From NCBI GenBank assembly GCA_005809105.1, contig SYLI01000054.1, positions 1-46,614 on the forward strand: 46,614 bases of DNA, in the 5' to 3' direction. This DNA comes from Verrucomicrobiales bacterium. Lineage in GTDB: Bacteria > Verrucomicrobiota > Verrucomicrobiia > Limisphaerales > UBA1100. The notes below the pieces were generated by a model. That model saw only the letters and a program-made list of their open reading frames with translations, did no database searches and was not told where the DNA came from. This document shows, piece after piece, positions 33,116 to 41,663 of the stretch. The position numbers were made by a program, and so were the translations under genes. Positions within the stretch are counted from its first letter, which is position 1. Every line of letters begins with the position of its first letter.

Positions 33116-36112
33116 TTACTCGATGACGGGTTGGCGCAGCTTGCGTGTGGATTCTTCCAGTTCCTCCTGGAGCAGCGCTCGTGGAAACTCCGGGTCGGCT
33201 TGAACGGCAAGCTCGCGCAGATGCTCGCGGCCGTCCACCACAAGGCGCACCAGATAAACCCCGGGCTTTACCGGGGCGCCCGGCGCGGGCAGGACGGCTG
33301 CGGGCAGAACGCGCGCCAAGCGCGAGCGGTCGCCGGCGCGCAAATCCCATTGCACGCTGTGCAGGCCCGCCTTCTTTTGCGTCGGGAACTGACGAAGGAT
33401 CTCGCCCCGAGGCGTGCGGATGTCCAGCGACACGGCCTTGGCTTCGGCAGAGAGGCGATACATCAGTGTCACTCCGAAGGAGGGATTCTGTCCCGCGAAG
33501 TGTCGGTTTCCAAAGTGAGACCGGCTCAACCCGCCGGCCCACAGCACGCCCGTCTCCGGTGCGTACAGCCGCGTCTCATCCGTGGAGGGGGACGCCAGCT
33601 GGCGCAGCAGAGTCACGTCAAGCACCCAGACGCCGCGCCCATGCGTGGCGGCGACGATTTCTCCGGCGGTGGGGTGGACGGCAATTTCATGCACCGCGAC
33701 CGTGGGCAGATTGTTATGGATGCGAGTCCAACTACGCCCGCGGTTGGCGCTGGCCCAGATGCCAAACTCCGTGCCGCAGTAGAGCAGGTTTTCATTCGCG
33801 ACATCCTCGCGCAGCACGCGGGTGGAGCCGGCGGGCAGGTTGGCGCGCAAGGGTCGCCACGACTGCCCGTAGTCCTCCGTCACCAGGATGTGGGGCTCGT
33901 CGTTGTTGGAGCGGTGGCCGTCAAAGGCCACGTAGGCGCGCCCGGCGCGGAATCGCGAGGCCTCGATGCTGGCCACGTGGAAGGGCGCGGGCAGGCCCGT
34001 CCTCTCATGCACACTCTTCCAGTTTCGGCCGGCGTCGCGGCTGATCCAGAGCGCGCCGTCATCGGTGCCCACCCAGAGGACACCGGCTTCGCGAGGCGAT
34101 TCCGCCAGCGCCGTGGCGCTGCCCTTGTCGGTGCGCGTGATCTCCGGCGAGAGGCGCTGAAGGTTGGCTCCCCGATTGAGCGAGCCAAAGACGTAATTGG
34201 CCGCGCAGTAGAAGAGGCGCGAGTTGTGTGGCGAGAGCAGCATCGGTGTCTTCCAGTTAAAGCGCAGGCCCTGTCCGGGCGGCTGCAGGCTCGTGCGTTC
34301 GCCCGTCGCCACGTTGACACGGCTCATGCGGCCGTACTGCGTCTCGCAATACACCGTGTGGGGATCCTCCGGGTCCACGCGGCAGACAAACCCGTCGCCG
34401 CCGCCGATGCGCAGCCAGTCGGCATTTTCAGGGCCTGCGGTGCCGCGCTTGCGGCTGGGCGCGCCCCAGCTGCCGTTGTCCTGAAGGCCGCCGTACACCC
34501 AGTACGGGCGGCGGGTGTCCACGCCGATGTCGTAAAACTGGGCGATGTCCATGACGTCATGGAAGTCCCACGTGAGACCGCGGTCGTGGCTGGTGTAAAA
34601 TCCGCCGTCGCAGCCCAGTCGCATGTGCCGCCCGTCGCGCGGGTCGATCCAGAGCGCGTGGTGATCGGCATGAACGCGGCTTGCGGACGTGGATTGGAAG
34701 GACTTGCCGCCGTCGGCCGAGTGATGGAACCCGATGCCCAGGACGTACACGTAGCGCTCATCGCTTGGGTCCACGTGAATCTGGCTGTAATAGAAGGGCC
34801 GCGGGTTGAGGCTGTTGACGCGCTGCCAGCTTTCGCCGCCGTCATCGCTGCGGAACACCCCGCCGGTCTCAAAGCCGTCCTTGCCCTGCTGCTTGTCGGC
34901 GTTCGCGCTCTGGCCGCCCAATTGCGCTCCAAAGGGCTTGCCGCTGGAATCGCGCACTCCCAGCACCAGTTCCAGTTCCTTTGCCACCCCGCCGCGCTGG
35001 ACGACCAGCTTCACCTTCTCGCCCACTTTGTGGTCGCGGATGGCCTGGGTGAACTCCTCGTAGGTTCCCACCGCCTTCCCGCCCAGTCCGGTCACCACGT
35101 CGCCTGCCAGCACGCCCGCCTTCGCGGCTGGTCCATCGGCCACCACTTGTCCAATGCGCGCCTCGCGCACGCCGTTGGCGCCGCTCACGCCTGCATAGGC
35201 CATCGCCGGGCCTTCGCCGATTTTGTCGGTCTCGATGATGGCGAAGACGACCTTCGGATTCTTTCGGTAGTAAGAAATCCCGATGCGGCCCATTGGCCGG
35301 GTGGGCAATCCCCGAGTCAGACGAGTCCACTTGCCGCCGCCGTCGGTAGTTTTGTAAAGACCGCTTCCAGGCCCCCAGCGCTTGGCGGGATCGCCGGCGC
35401 AGTAGATGTCGCGCTGGCGCTCGTACATGCCCACCAGCAATGTTTCGGAATCCGAGGGATTCATCTGCACCTCCACGCATCCGGTCCGCTCATCCACATG
35501 CAGCACCTTTTTCCAGGTCTTGCCGCCGTCGGTGGTCTTGTACAACCCGCGCTCCTCGCTGGGCCCCCACAACCGGCCCAGCGCGCCCACGTACACGATG
35601 TCGGGATTGGTGGGATGGATTGCGATGCGGCCAATCTGGAATGAATGACGCAGGCCCATGTTCTGCCACGACTTGCCCCCATCGGTGCTTTTGTACACTC
35701 CGTCGCCCCACGACACGGAGTTGCGCGCATTATGCTCACCGGTGCCCACCCAGACGACGTCAGGATGGGAGGGCGCCACGGCGACGTCGCCAATGGAAGC
35801 CACCGCCTGCCGTTCGAAGACGGGCGCGAAGGTCGTGCCGGCATTGCTGGTCTTGAAGACTCCGCCCGAAGCCGTGGCGATAAAAAAGGTGACCGGATCG
35901 CGCTCCGAGACCGCCAGGTCCACGATGCGCCCACCGACCGCCGCAGGTCCGATGGCGCGCCAGGGCAGGGCACCCACCCATGCGGAGTCAAACTCGGGCA
36001 ATGTTCCCGTGGCGTTGGCATCCGGGCCGGTCGCGTTGGACTGCCCCTGTGCGGGCACCGGCGCGGCGCATGCCACAATGGCGAGGACAAGAACCCAAGT
36101 TGAGGCGTTCAT
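33116..36112 (-). CDS. Secreted VPS10/BNR beta-propeller protein with an inserted PDZ domain
   Basis: A 998-residue secreted protein. The signal peptide is MNASTWVLVLAIVACAAPVPA, read from the ATG at 36112. Two blocks of sortilin-like propeller repeats with many Asp boxes (KSTDGGKSW, KTTDGGKTW, RSDDGGESW, TSHDRGLTW, ISRDAGRNW) flank a PDZ domain at about residues 305-380, with the core VVADGPAAKAGVLAGDVVTGLGGKAV. The C-terminal part (about 870-985) ends in a beta domain with VQWDLRAGDRSRL and GAPVKPGVYLVRLVVDGREH, a FlgD-like pattern. No catalytic site is recognised. Family members are annotated as glycosyl hydrolase or VPS10-domain proteins without proven activity. It is operonic with the sialidase gene. 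Confidence 0.85.
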   Translation of the reverse strand: MNASTWVLVLAIVACAAPVPAQGQSNATGPDANATGTLPEFDSAWVGALPWRAIGPAAVGGRIVDLAVSERDPVTFFIATASGGVFKTSNAGTTFAPVFERQAVASIGDVAVAPSHPDVVWVGTGEHNARNSVSWGDGVYKSTDGGKSWQNMGLRHSFQIGRIAIHPTNPDIVYVGALGRLWGPSEERGLYKTTDGGKTWKKVLHVDERTGCVEVQMNPSDSETLLVGMYERQRDIYCAGDPAKRWGPGSGLYKTTDGGGKWTRLTRGLPTRPMGRIGISYYRKNPKVVFAIIETDKIGEGPAMAYAGVSGANGVREARIGQVVADGPAAKAGVLAGDVVTGLGGKAVGTYEEFTQAIRDHKVGEKVKLVVQRGGVAKELELVLGVRDSSGKPFGAQLGGQSANADKQQGKDGFETGGVFRSDDGGESWQRVNSLNPRPFYYSQIHVDPSDERYVYVLGIGFHHSADGGKSFQSTSASRVHADHHALWIDPRDGRHMRLGCDGGFYTSHDRGLTWDFHDVMDIAQFYDIGVDTRRPYWVYGGLQDNGSWGAPSRKRGTAGPENADWLRIGGGDGFVCRVDPEDPHTVYCETQYGRMSRVNVATGERTSLQPPGQGLRFNWKTPMLLSPHNSRLFYCAANYVFGSLNRGANLQRLSPEITRTDKGSATALAESPREAGVLWVGTDDGALWISRDAGRNWKSVHERTGLPAPFHVASIEASRFRAGRAYVAFDGHRSNNDEPHILVTEDYGQSWRPLRANLPAGSTRVLREDVANENLLYCGTEFGIWASANRGRSWTRIHNNLPTVAVHEIAVHPTAGEIVAATHGRGVWVLDVTLLRQLASPSTDETRLYAPETGVLWAGGLSRSHFGNRHFAGQNPSFGVTLMYRLSAEAKAVSLDIRTPRGEILRQFPTQKKAGLHSVQWDLRAGDRSRLARVLPAAVLPAPGAPVKPGVYLVRLVVDGREHLRELAVQADPEFPRALLQEELEESTRKLRQPVIE

Positions 36113-36168
36113 ACGGTGTGGGGACGCTAACACACCGAGCCCTGCGCGCAAGCCGTCGGCAAGTGGCC

Positions 36169-38625
36169 CTAGTTGTCGCGGATCACGGCACCCAAGCGAG
36201 TCTTGAGCGAGTCGAGCACTTGGGCGTTGGCCGCGTTCACCTCGGCGTCAGTCAGCGTCTTGTCAGAGGCTCGGTAGGTGAAGGCGTAGGCGACGCTCTT
36301 CTGGCCTTCGGGCACGTTCTTGCCGCGAAACACGTCGAAGAGTTGCACGCTCTCCAGATTCGCTGGCTTCGCCTGCCGCACCGCGGCGAGCACGGACTCA
36401 TGCGTCGTGGCCTCAGGCACGAGCATCGCTACGTCGCGCCCGACCGACGGCTGCTGCGGCAGCGGCTTGAAGGACTTCGCCGCATTTCGCCGCGAGAGCA
36501 ACTGGTCGAGATTCAACTCCGCCAACAGCACGGCGTCGCGCAGGTCGAGGCGTTTTGCCACCACGGGCGAAAGCTGGCCCAGTTCACCGAGGGGGAGCTT
36601 GCCGCCGAGTGCGAGCGTGGCGGACTCGAGGAACAGCTCCGTCGGTTCCGAGCGGTTCGCGCACAACACCGGGCGCACGCCAAACTGGTCGAGGAATTCC
36701 TCAAGAATGCCCTTGAGGTCGTGGATGTCGAACTTTGCGTCGCGCTCCGCTCCGCTCCAAAATGCCGCCGCCCGTGCGCCGGTGACTGCGATGGCGATGC
36801 GACGCTCTTCCCTCAATGTCCCCTCGCTGCGCGTGAACACACGGCCGACCTCGAAGATCGCCACGTCATGGTTCTTGCGCGAGAGGTTGTGGCGTAGAAT
36901 GGCCAGCAATCCCGGCAGCAGACTTGGTCGCAGCACGTCCATGTCCGCGCTCAACGGATTGTCCAGCGCGACACATTGCGCATCCTTCATTGCGCAGTCC
37001 CCATTCCCCACAAGAGTCTGCCCCTGCGCCTCATTCAGCCCAAGCGCGCACAAGATTCGGCGCGCGTCGGCAATCTGGTCATGGATGGCGTCAAACGCAT
37101 TCGCCCCCACCGCACCACGCGGAGTCGTCGCGGGAATCTTGTCCACGCCGTGCAGGCGCGCGATTTCCTCGATCAAGTCCACTTCGCGCTTTAGGTCCAC
37201 GCGAAATGTCGGCACGCGCACCGTGAGGGGTTCGGGCGGGCGCGTGTCGTCCACCGGACGCACCTTGCGCGACACCGACCGAAGCCCGAGCTGGCTTAAG
37301 TAGCATTCGATGTCCTCAGGCTTGAGCGCGAGGCCCAGCAACTCATTGACCTTGGGGTGGCGAAGCGTGATTTCCCGCGGCACAACCGGCGCGGGATGCG
37401 CGTCCACGCAGCCCTCAGCGAGTTGGCCGCCGGCGGTTTGAAGGATGAGTTGCGCCGCGCGCTGGCTTGCCCAGTCGGCGATGCCGATGTCCGCACCGCG
37501 CTCGAAACGATAGCTCGACTCACTACGCAGTCCGAGCTGCTTGCTCGTGCGGCGGATGTTCGTGGGCGCGAAGTAGGCGCTCTCGATGAGCACGTCCTTG
37601 GTGTCATCGCGGATTTCGGTGTTCGCGCCGCCCATGATGCCCGCGAGCGCGATGCCCTTCTGCGCGTCAGCAATGAGCAGCATTTCGGTGGTGAGCGTGC
37701 GCTGCTGGCCATCGAGCGTGGTGAACTTCTCGCTCTCCAATGCGCGGCGAACCACGATCGTGGGCTTGCCATCCGCGCCTTTAGCTATGAGATGATAATC
37801 AAACGCGTGCAGAGGCTGGCCGCATTCGAGCATCACGTAGTTGGTCACATCCACCACGTTGCTGATGCTGCGGATGCCGACCTTCTCCAGCGTGGTGCGA
37901 AGCCAATCGGGACTTGGGCCAACCTTCACGCCGCGAATCACGCGCGCGACGTAGCGTGGGCACAGCTCGGCATCATCAAGGCGAACGGAGACGAGATCTT
38001 CGGCTCGCAATGCGCAGTTTGGATTTCCCAATTCTGGCAGCCGCATCGCATTGCCCGTCACGGCTGCAATCTCCCGCGCGATGCCGATGACGCTATTGAG
38101 GTCGGGGCGGTTGGGCGTGACTTCGAGGTCATACACCACGTCGCTGCCCGCGCGGCCAAGATGCTCAGCGAAGGGCTGGCCGACCTTTGCATCCGGTGGC
38201 AGGATGATGATGCCCTCGCCGTCTTCGCCCAAGCCCAGCTCCTTGTTCGAGCACATCATGCCCTGGCTCACGACGCCGAAGACCTTGCGCTCTTTGATGA
38301 CGAAGGGCTCCTTCTCGCCCGCTTTGAGCGGCAGTGCGAAGTTGGGCAGGATGAGCGCGACCTTGTCGCCGGGCTGATGGTTTTGCGCGCCGCAGATGAT
38401 GGTGCGTTCGCCCGTGCCATCGGCGACACGATTGACGGAAAGCTTGTCCGAGCCGGCGACCTTGTCCTTGGCGAGCACCTGCCCGACGACCACGCCCGCA
38501 AACTCGCCGCCGAGTTTTTGAACGCCCTCGACCTCAAGGCCGAGCATCGTGAGTCGCTCGGCGAGTTCCTCGGGTGACTCGTTGAAATCCACGTATTGCT
38601 TGAGCCAGTTGAGGGTGACTTGCAT
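36169..38625 (-). CDS. pheT: Phenylalanyl-tRNA synthetase beta subunit
   Basis: Beta subunit of the alpha2beta2 PheRS, charging tRNA-Phe. At 818 residues it is full length: an N-terminal MQVTLNWLKQYVDFNESPEELAERLT, an EMAP-II-like tRNA-binding domain (about 40-150), the B3/B4 editing domain with IGIAREIAAVTGN and NVVDVTNYVMLECGQPLHAFDY, B5 (about 400-470), the catalytic-like core with FRVDLKREVDLIEEIARLHG, and a C-terminal FDX-ACB domain ending KTLTDAEVNAANAQVLDSLK. Start ATG at 38625. It is separated from pheS by a phosphatase-like gene, but all three share strand and short gaps. Confidence 0.97.
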   Translation of the reverse strand: MQVTLNWLKQYVDFNESPEELAERLTMLGLEVEGVQKLGGEFAGVVVGQVLAKDKVAGSDKLSVNRVADGTGERTIICGAQNHQPGDKVALILPNFALPLKAGEKEPFVIKERKVFGVVSQGMMCSNKELGLGEDGEGIIILPPDAKVGQPFAEHLGRAGSDVVYDLEVTPNRPDLNSVIGIAREIAAVTGNAMRLPELGNPNCALRAEDLVSVRLDDAELCPRYVARVIRGVKVGPSPDWLRTTLEKVGIRSISNVVDVTNYVMLECGQPLHAFDYHLIAKGADGKPTIVVRRALESEKFTTLDGQQRTLTTEMLLIADAQKGIALAGIMGGANTEIRDDTKDVLIESAYFAPTNIRRTSKQLGLRSESSYRFERGADIGIADWASQRAAQLILQTAGGQLAEGCVDAHPAPVVPREITLRHPKVNELLGLALKPEDIECYLSQLGLRSVSRKVRPVDDTRPPEPLTVRVPTFRVDLKREVDLIEEIARLHGVDKIPATTPRGAVGANAFDAIHDQIADARRILCALGLNEAQGQTLVGNGDCAMKDAQCVALDNPLSADMDVLRPSLLPGLLAILRHNLSRKNHDVAIFEVGRVFTRSEGTLREERRIAIAVTGARAAAFWSGAERDAKFDIHDLKGILEEFLDQFGVRPVLCANRSEPTELFLESATLALGGKLPLGELGQLSPVVAKRLDLRDAVLLAELNLDQLLSRRNAAKSFKPLPQQPSVGRDVAMLVPEATTHESVLAAVRQAKPANLESVQLFDVFRGKNVPEGQKSVAYAFTYRASDKTLTDAEVNAANAQVLDSLKTRLGAVIRDN

Positions 38626-38637
38626 ATCCGTAAAAAC

Positions 38638-39738
38638 TTATGGCCGCTTCGTGCCGACTACTTCAGCAATCGGCGGCGCGCTTTGCGGAAACGAGGCGTG
38701 GAAATTCTGCCCAACGAACGCGCCAACTGTCGCGGCAATCTGCGCCTGACGAATGGGCGGCGTGTTATTGCGATCGCCGAGAGCGGCGGTGTCGGGGCCG
38801 ATCACGGCGAACCAAATATAAGCCGAGTCCACGACCTCCTTGCCGTGATTCTTCCACGCGACCGGCGCCGGGCCGCGACCGTGATCGACGCTGATGACGA
38901 ATGTTGTTGTGCCGCGATACTCGGGCATCGACTGCGTGAGAGCCCACAGCTCGCCGATGAAGCGATCGAACTCGCGCGCGGCGCGAAGATAGCGCTCGTA
39001 ATTGCCTTCGTGGGCCCAGTCGTCTGTCTCACCGAAGGAAACATACATTGCGCGCGGCTTGATGGTGCGCACCGCGTGCTTCGCCGCATAACCGACGAAG
39101 GTGTCGAGCGTCGTGCTCGGCCAGATCGTCTGCCCGCGCTCGACCATTTCGGTCAGCGCAGACGGCACAGCCATGCGCACCGTTCCTTCCGGAGCTTTGA
39201 AGGCGCTCCAAGTCGGGAAGCCGGCGCGCGGGGTGTTGAGAATCCACGGCAACGCATCCCAATTCACCACTGCAGCGACGCGTCCGCGAAACTCGGCCTT
39301 CGTGTGCAGCCATTCGAAGACGTTGGTGTTCGCGTTCAGCATCTTATCGTTGCTGTCGATCTTCGGATCCACGTAGCCGGTAAGAAACTCGTTGTATCCG
39401 GGGTAAGAGAAGTTCCGGCCGTTTGATACGCGCACTTCGCTGCCCTTCTCGCGATTACCCCAGAGCTGTCCCTGCTTCGCGACCGTCCCCCAGAGAAACG
39501 GGAACAAGATTTCACGCCGCGACTCCGGTGTCGCGCGCCAGAAGTCTTTCCGAATTGCGTTGCTGTTGCCGAAGTTCCCGAACTCTTTGTTGAACGGCAT
39601 GTCCTCTGCTCCGCGGAACACCTCCTGCCAGCGCAGACCGTCAGCGGTGATTAGAAAGATGTTTTGGGTCTTCAGGTCGGCAGCGAGAAGATTCAGCGCG
39701 AACGTCAACGTCAGCAAAGTGAGCGGGAGGCGATTCAT
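38638..39738 (-). CDS. Secreted alkaline-phosphatase-superfamily hydrolase between pheS and pheT
   Basis: A 366-residue protein with signal peptide MNRLPLTLLTLTFALNLLAA, then IFLITADGLRWQEVF (first metal Asp), NGRNFSYPGYNEFLTGY (probable nucleophile Ser region), SFGETDDWAHEGNYERY (second metal site) and VISVDHGRGPAP (Asp-His of the superfamily). It is a type I phosphodiesterase/phosphatase-like enzyme; the substrate is unknown. Gaps are 10 bases after pheS and 12 before pheT, so it is co-transcribed with them. By eye it looks less GC-rich than neighbours, not counted. Confidence 0.87.
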   Translation of the reverse strand: MNRLPLTLLTLTFALNLLAADLKTQNIFLITADGLRWQEVFRGAEDMPFNKEFGNFGNSNAIRKDFWRATPESRREILFPFLWGTVAKQGQLWGNREKGSEVRVSNGRNFSYPGYNEFLTGYVDPKIDSNDKMLNANTNVFEWLHTKAEFRGRVAAVVNWDALPWILNTPRAGFPTWSAFKAPEGTVRMAVPSALTEMVERGQTIWPSTTLDTFVGYAAKHAVRTIKPRAMYVSFGETDDWAHEGNYERYLRAAREFDRFIGELWALTQSMPEYRGTTTFVISVDHGRGPAPVAWKNHGKEVVDSAYIWFAVIGPDTAALGDRNNTPPIRQAQIAATVGAFVGQNFHASFPQSAPPIAEVVGTKRP

Positions 39739-39748
39739 GGCCGTTGGT

Positions 39749-40756
39749 CTAGAACTGACGTAGGAACCGCGCGTCGTTCTCGTAGAACAGCCGGATGTCC
39801 GTGATGCCGTAGCGGAGCATGGCGATGCGTTCGATGCCGAAGCCGAACGCCCAGCCGGTCCAGACTTCGGGGTCGTAGCCCACGTTCTCGAAGACTTGCG
39901 GATGCACCATGCCGCAGCCGGCGATTTCCAGCCAGTCCTTGCCGAGCTTCTTCACGAGCGGATTGCTGAAATCAATTTCGAAGCTCGGTTCGGTGTAGCT
40001 GAAGTAGTGCGGGCGGAAGCGAATCTTCGTGTCCGGCCCCATCAGTTCCCTGAAGACAAATTCGACGGTGCCCTTCAAGTCACCCGCAGTGACGCCACGA
40101 TCCACGTAGAGTCCTTCGACCTGCTGGAAAGTGGGGTTGTGCGTGGCATCGGCGTTGTCACGGCGATAGACGCGGCCCGGGACGATGATGCGGATGGGCG
40201 GCGGCTGGCTCTTCATCACGCGGATTTGCACTGAGCTGGTGTGCGTGCGCAGCAGGGGCTGCGGTGCGGCACCGCCAATGTAAAAAGTATCCTGCGCGTC
40301 GCGCGCGGGATGGTCGGCGGGCGTGTTGAGCGCATCGAAGCAGTGATACTCGTCCTCGAGTTCTGGCCCGTCGGCGACGACAAAGCCAATCTTGCGGAAG
40401 CAGCGGACAATATCCTCGGTGACCTGCGTGAGCGGGTGCAGCTTGCCGACAGTCCGACGGCGACCGGGCGCGGTGAAGTCCGTGGGTTCCTTGGGCAACG
40501 CGGACTTGAGTTCGAGCGCTTCGCGCCGGGCGGCAAGCGCGGCTTCAAGTTCTACCTTCGCGGTGTTGATGGCCTTGCCGGCGGCGGGCTTCTCCTCCTT
40601 CGGCAGCGAGCCGAGTTGTTTCATCAGTGCCGTGAACTTGCCGTGCGGCCCAACCCATGCGCCCTTGGCGCGATCCAGCAAAGCCAGATCGGCTGCCGCG
40701 GCGAGATCCTTCAGAGCTTCCTGTCGGAGGGCGTCGAGCTGCGCGGTGAACGACAT
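39749..40756 (-). CDS. pheS: Phenylalanyl-tRNA synthetase alpha subunit
   Basis: Catalytic alpha subunit. From the ATG at 40756 it has 335 residues: an N-terminal coiled-coil arm (FTAQLDALRQEALKDLAAAA), then the class II core with GKLHPLTQVTEDIVRCFRKIGF, DGPELEDEYHCFDALNTPADHPARD (motif 1 region), RTHTSSVQIRVM (motif 2 side), PGRVYRRDNADATHNPTFQQVEGLYVD and GWAFGFGIERIAMLRYGI (motif 3 Arg). The earlier in-frame TTG at 40819 lies in the terminator hairpin and is not used. Confidence 0.96.
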   Translation of the reverse strand: MSFTAQLDALRQEALKDLAAAADLALLDRAKGAWVGPHGKFTALMKQLGSLPKEEKPAAGKAINTAKVELEAALAARREALELKSALPKEPTDFTAPGRRRTVGKLHPLTQVTEDIVRCFRKIGFVVADGPELEDEYHCFDALNTPADHPARDAQDTFYIGGAAPQPLLRTHTSSVQIRVMKSQPPPIRIIVPGRVYRRDNADATHNPTFQQVEGLYVDRGVTAGDLKGTVEFVFRELMGPDTKIRFRPHYFSYTEPSFEIDFSNPLVKKLGKDWLEIAGCGMVHPQVFENVGYDPEVWTGWAFGFGIERIAMLRYGITDIRLFYENDARFLRQF

Positions 40757-40795
40757 GACCGGCGCAGCGTAGGGGAACGCCAAGGCCGCATAAAC

Positions 40796-40828
40796 AAAAA
40801 ACGGGTGCCTTTCAGCCAAGGCACCCGT
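40796..40828 (-). terminator. Terminator/attenuator between rplT and pheS
   Basis: A perfect 11-bp stem with arms at 40801-40811 and 40818-40828, a 6-base loop and a six-T run on the minus strand (40796-40801), 18 bases after the rplT stop and about 40 bases before pheS. It would end rpmI-rplT messages or let a fraction read through to pheST. No antiterminator pairing or Phe-rich leader is evident. Confidence 0.85.
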
Positions 40829-40845
40829 AGGAAATTCAGGCTGGC

Positions 40846-41223
40846 CTAGTTTTGTGCCGCCTTGGCCTTGAGCGCGGCGCGGGCCACCTTGACAAGCTCG
40901 GCGAAGGCGCCGGCATCCTGAGCGGCGATGTCCGCAAGCATCTTGCGGTTGAGCACCACCTGCGCGGCCTTGAGCCCCTCAATCAGGCGGCTAAAGGTGA
41001 TGGATTCTTCGCCGGCGCGGCTGGCGGCATTGATGCGCACGTTCCACAATCCGCGGAACGAACGCTTCTTGTTTTTGCGGTCGCGATAGGCGTACTGGCG
41101 GCCGTGATCCAGCGCGTCCTTCGCATAGCGGTAAAGCTTGCTGCGACGGAGGCGAAAACCTTTGGCGGCCTGCAGCCACTTGCGGCGGCGCTTGCGCGAA
41201 GCGGGGGCGTTAGTAACACGCAT
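40846..41223 (-). CDS. rplT: 50S ribosomal protein L20
   Basis: A basic 125-residue protein: MRVTNAPASRKRRRKWLQAAKGFRLRRSKLY, YRDRKNKKRSFRGLWNVRINAASR and YSRLI-like TFSRLIEGLKAAQVVLNRKMLADIA are L20 hallmarks. It binds 23S rRNA early in 50S assembly. Gap of 24 bases after rpmI. Confidence 0.97.
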   Translation of the reverse strand: MRVTNAPASRKRRRKWLQAAKGFRLRRSKLYRYAKDALDHGRQYAYRDRKNKKRSFRGLWNVRINAASRAGEESITFSRLIEGLKAAQVVLNRKMLADIAAQDAGAFAELVKVARAALKAKAAQN

Positions 41224-41247
41224 GGGAGGGTGTGGGTGGAGATGGAG

Positions 41248-41445
41248 TTAGCGGGTGCTCGGCAGATTGGCCAGCACGCGATACGCGTCGGTCTTGTCGA
41301 TCTCCAATCCCTGACCCAGCCGGCGACGGCGCTTGGCGCTTTTGCCCGCGAGCAGATGACGCATGCCGGCATGGCGCCGCTTGACTTTGCCGGTGCCGGT
41401 TACTTTGAACCGCTTGGCCACGGACTTTCTGGTTTTTTCACTCAT
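41248..41445 (-). CDS. rpmI: 50S ribosomal protein L35
   Basis: A 65-residue basic protein: MSEKTRKSVAKRFKVTGTGK, KRRHAGMRHLLAGKSAKRRRRL and a final DAYRVLANLP match L35. First gene of the rpmI-rplT-pheS-pheT operon. infC, which usually precedes it, is absent. Confidence 0.96.
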   Translation of the reverse strand: MSEKTRKSVAKRFKVTGTGKVKRRHAGMRHLLAGKSAKRRRRLGQGLEIDKTDAYRVLANLPSTR

Positions 41446-41477
41446 GGAGACCCTGAAATTGACCTCAAGGGGGCGGG

Positions 41478-41506
41478 AGCATAGGAATGGCTGCCGACAG
41501 TGGCAA
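41478..41506 (-). promoter_or_regulatory. Sigma-70-type promoter of the rpmI-rplT-pheST operon
   Basis: TTGCCA (41506-41501), a 17-base spacer and TATGCT (41483-41478), matching TTGACA/TATAAT at 5/6 and 4/6. The predicted start lies about 25 bases upstream of the rpmI ATG, and the promoter is just beyond the tRNA-Val 3' end. Confidence 0.55.
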
Positions 41507-41525
41507 GCACATTATTTTGGGTGGG

Positions 41526-41600
41526 TGGTGGGCGATGCAGGATTCGAACCTGCGACCCACAGTGTGTAAGACTGCTGCGCTACCACTGCGCCAATCGCCC
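41526..41600 (-). tRNA. tRNA-Val(UAC)
   Basis: Cloverleaf read on the minus strand: acceptor GGGCGAT with ATCGCCC, D stem GCGC/GCGC, anticodon stem GCAGT/ACTGT with loop CTTACAC (anticodon TAC), variable GGGTC, T stem GCAGG/CCTGC with loop TTCGAAT, discriminator A and encoded CCA. 75 nt. Confidence 0.97.
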
Positions 41601-41609
41601 ATTGCCGCG

Positions 41610-41638
41610 AGAGTAGCTACGGGTGGCACCTGTGGCAA
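41610..41638 (-). promoter_or_regulatory. Promoter of tRNA-Val
   Basis: TTGCCA (41638-41633), a 17-base spacer and TACTCT (41615-41610). The predicted start is a few bases before the tRNA 5' end, with the same -35 hexamer as the rpmI promoter. Confidence 0.45.
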
Positions 41639-41663
41639 GGACGAGGGTTTTTAAAGAAGAGAC

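Noticed and set aside
33131-35644. 837-codon plus-strand open frame
   Set aside because: It is the antisense shadow of the VPS10-PDZ gene; its translation is Ala/Arg/His/Val-rich without recognisable domains.
40757-40819. Possible Phe-rich leader peptide (HPFFVY) before pheS, as in phe attenuators
   Set aside because: The two Phe codons are simply the T run of the terminator, the start would be a TTG inside the hairpin, and the frame runs straight into pheS instead of ending as a leader would.
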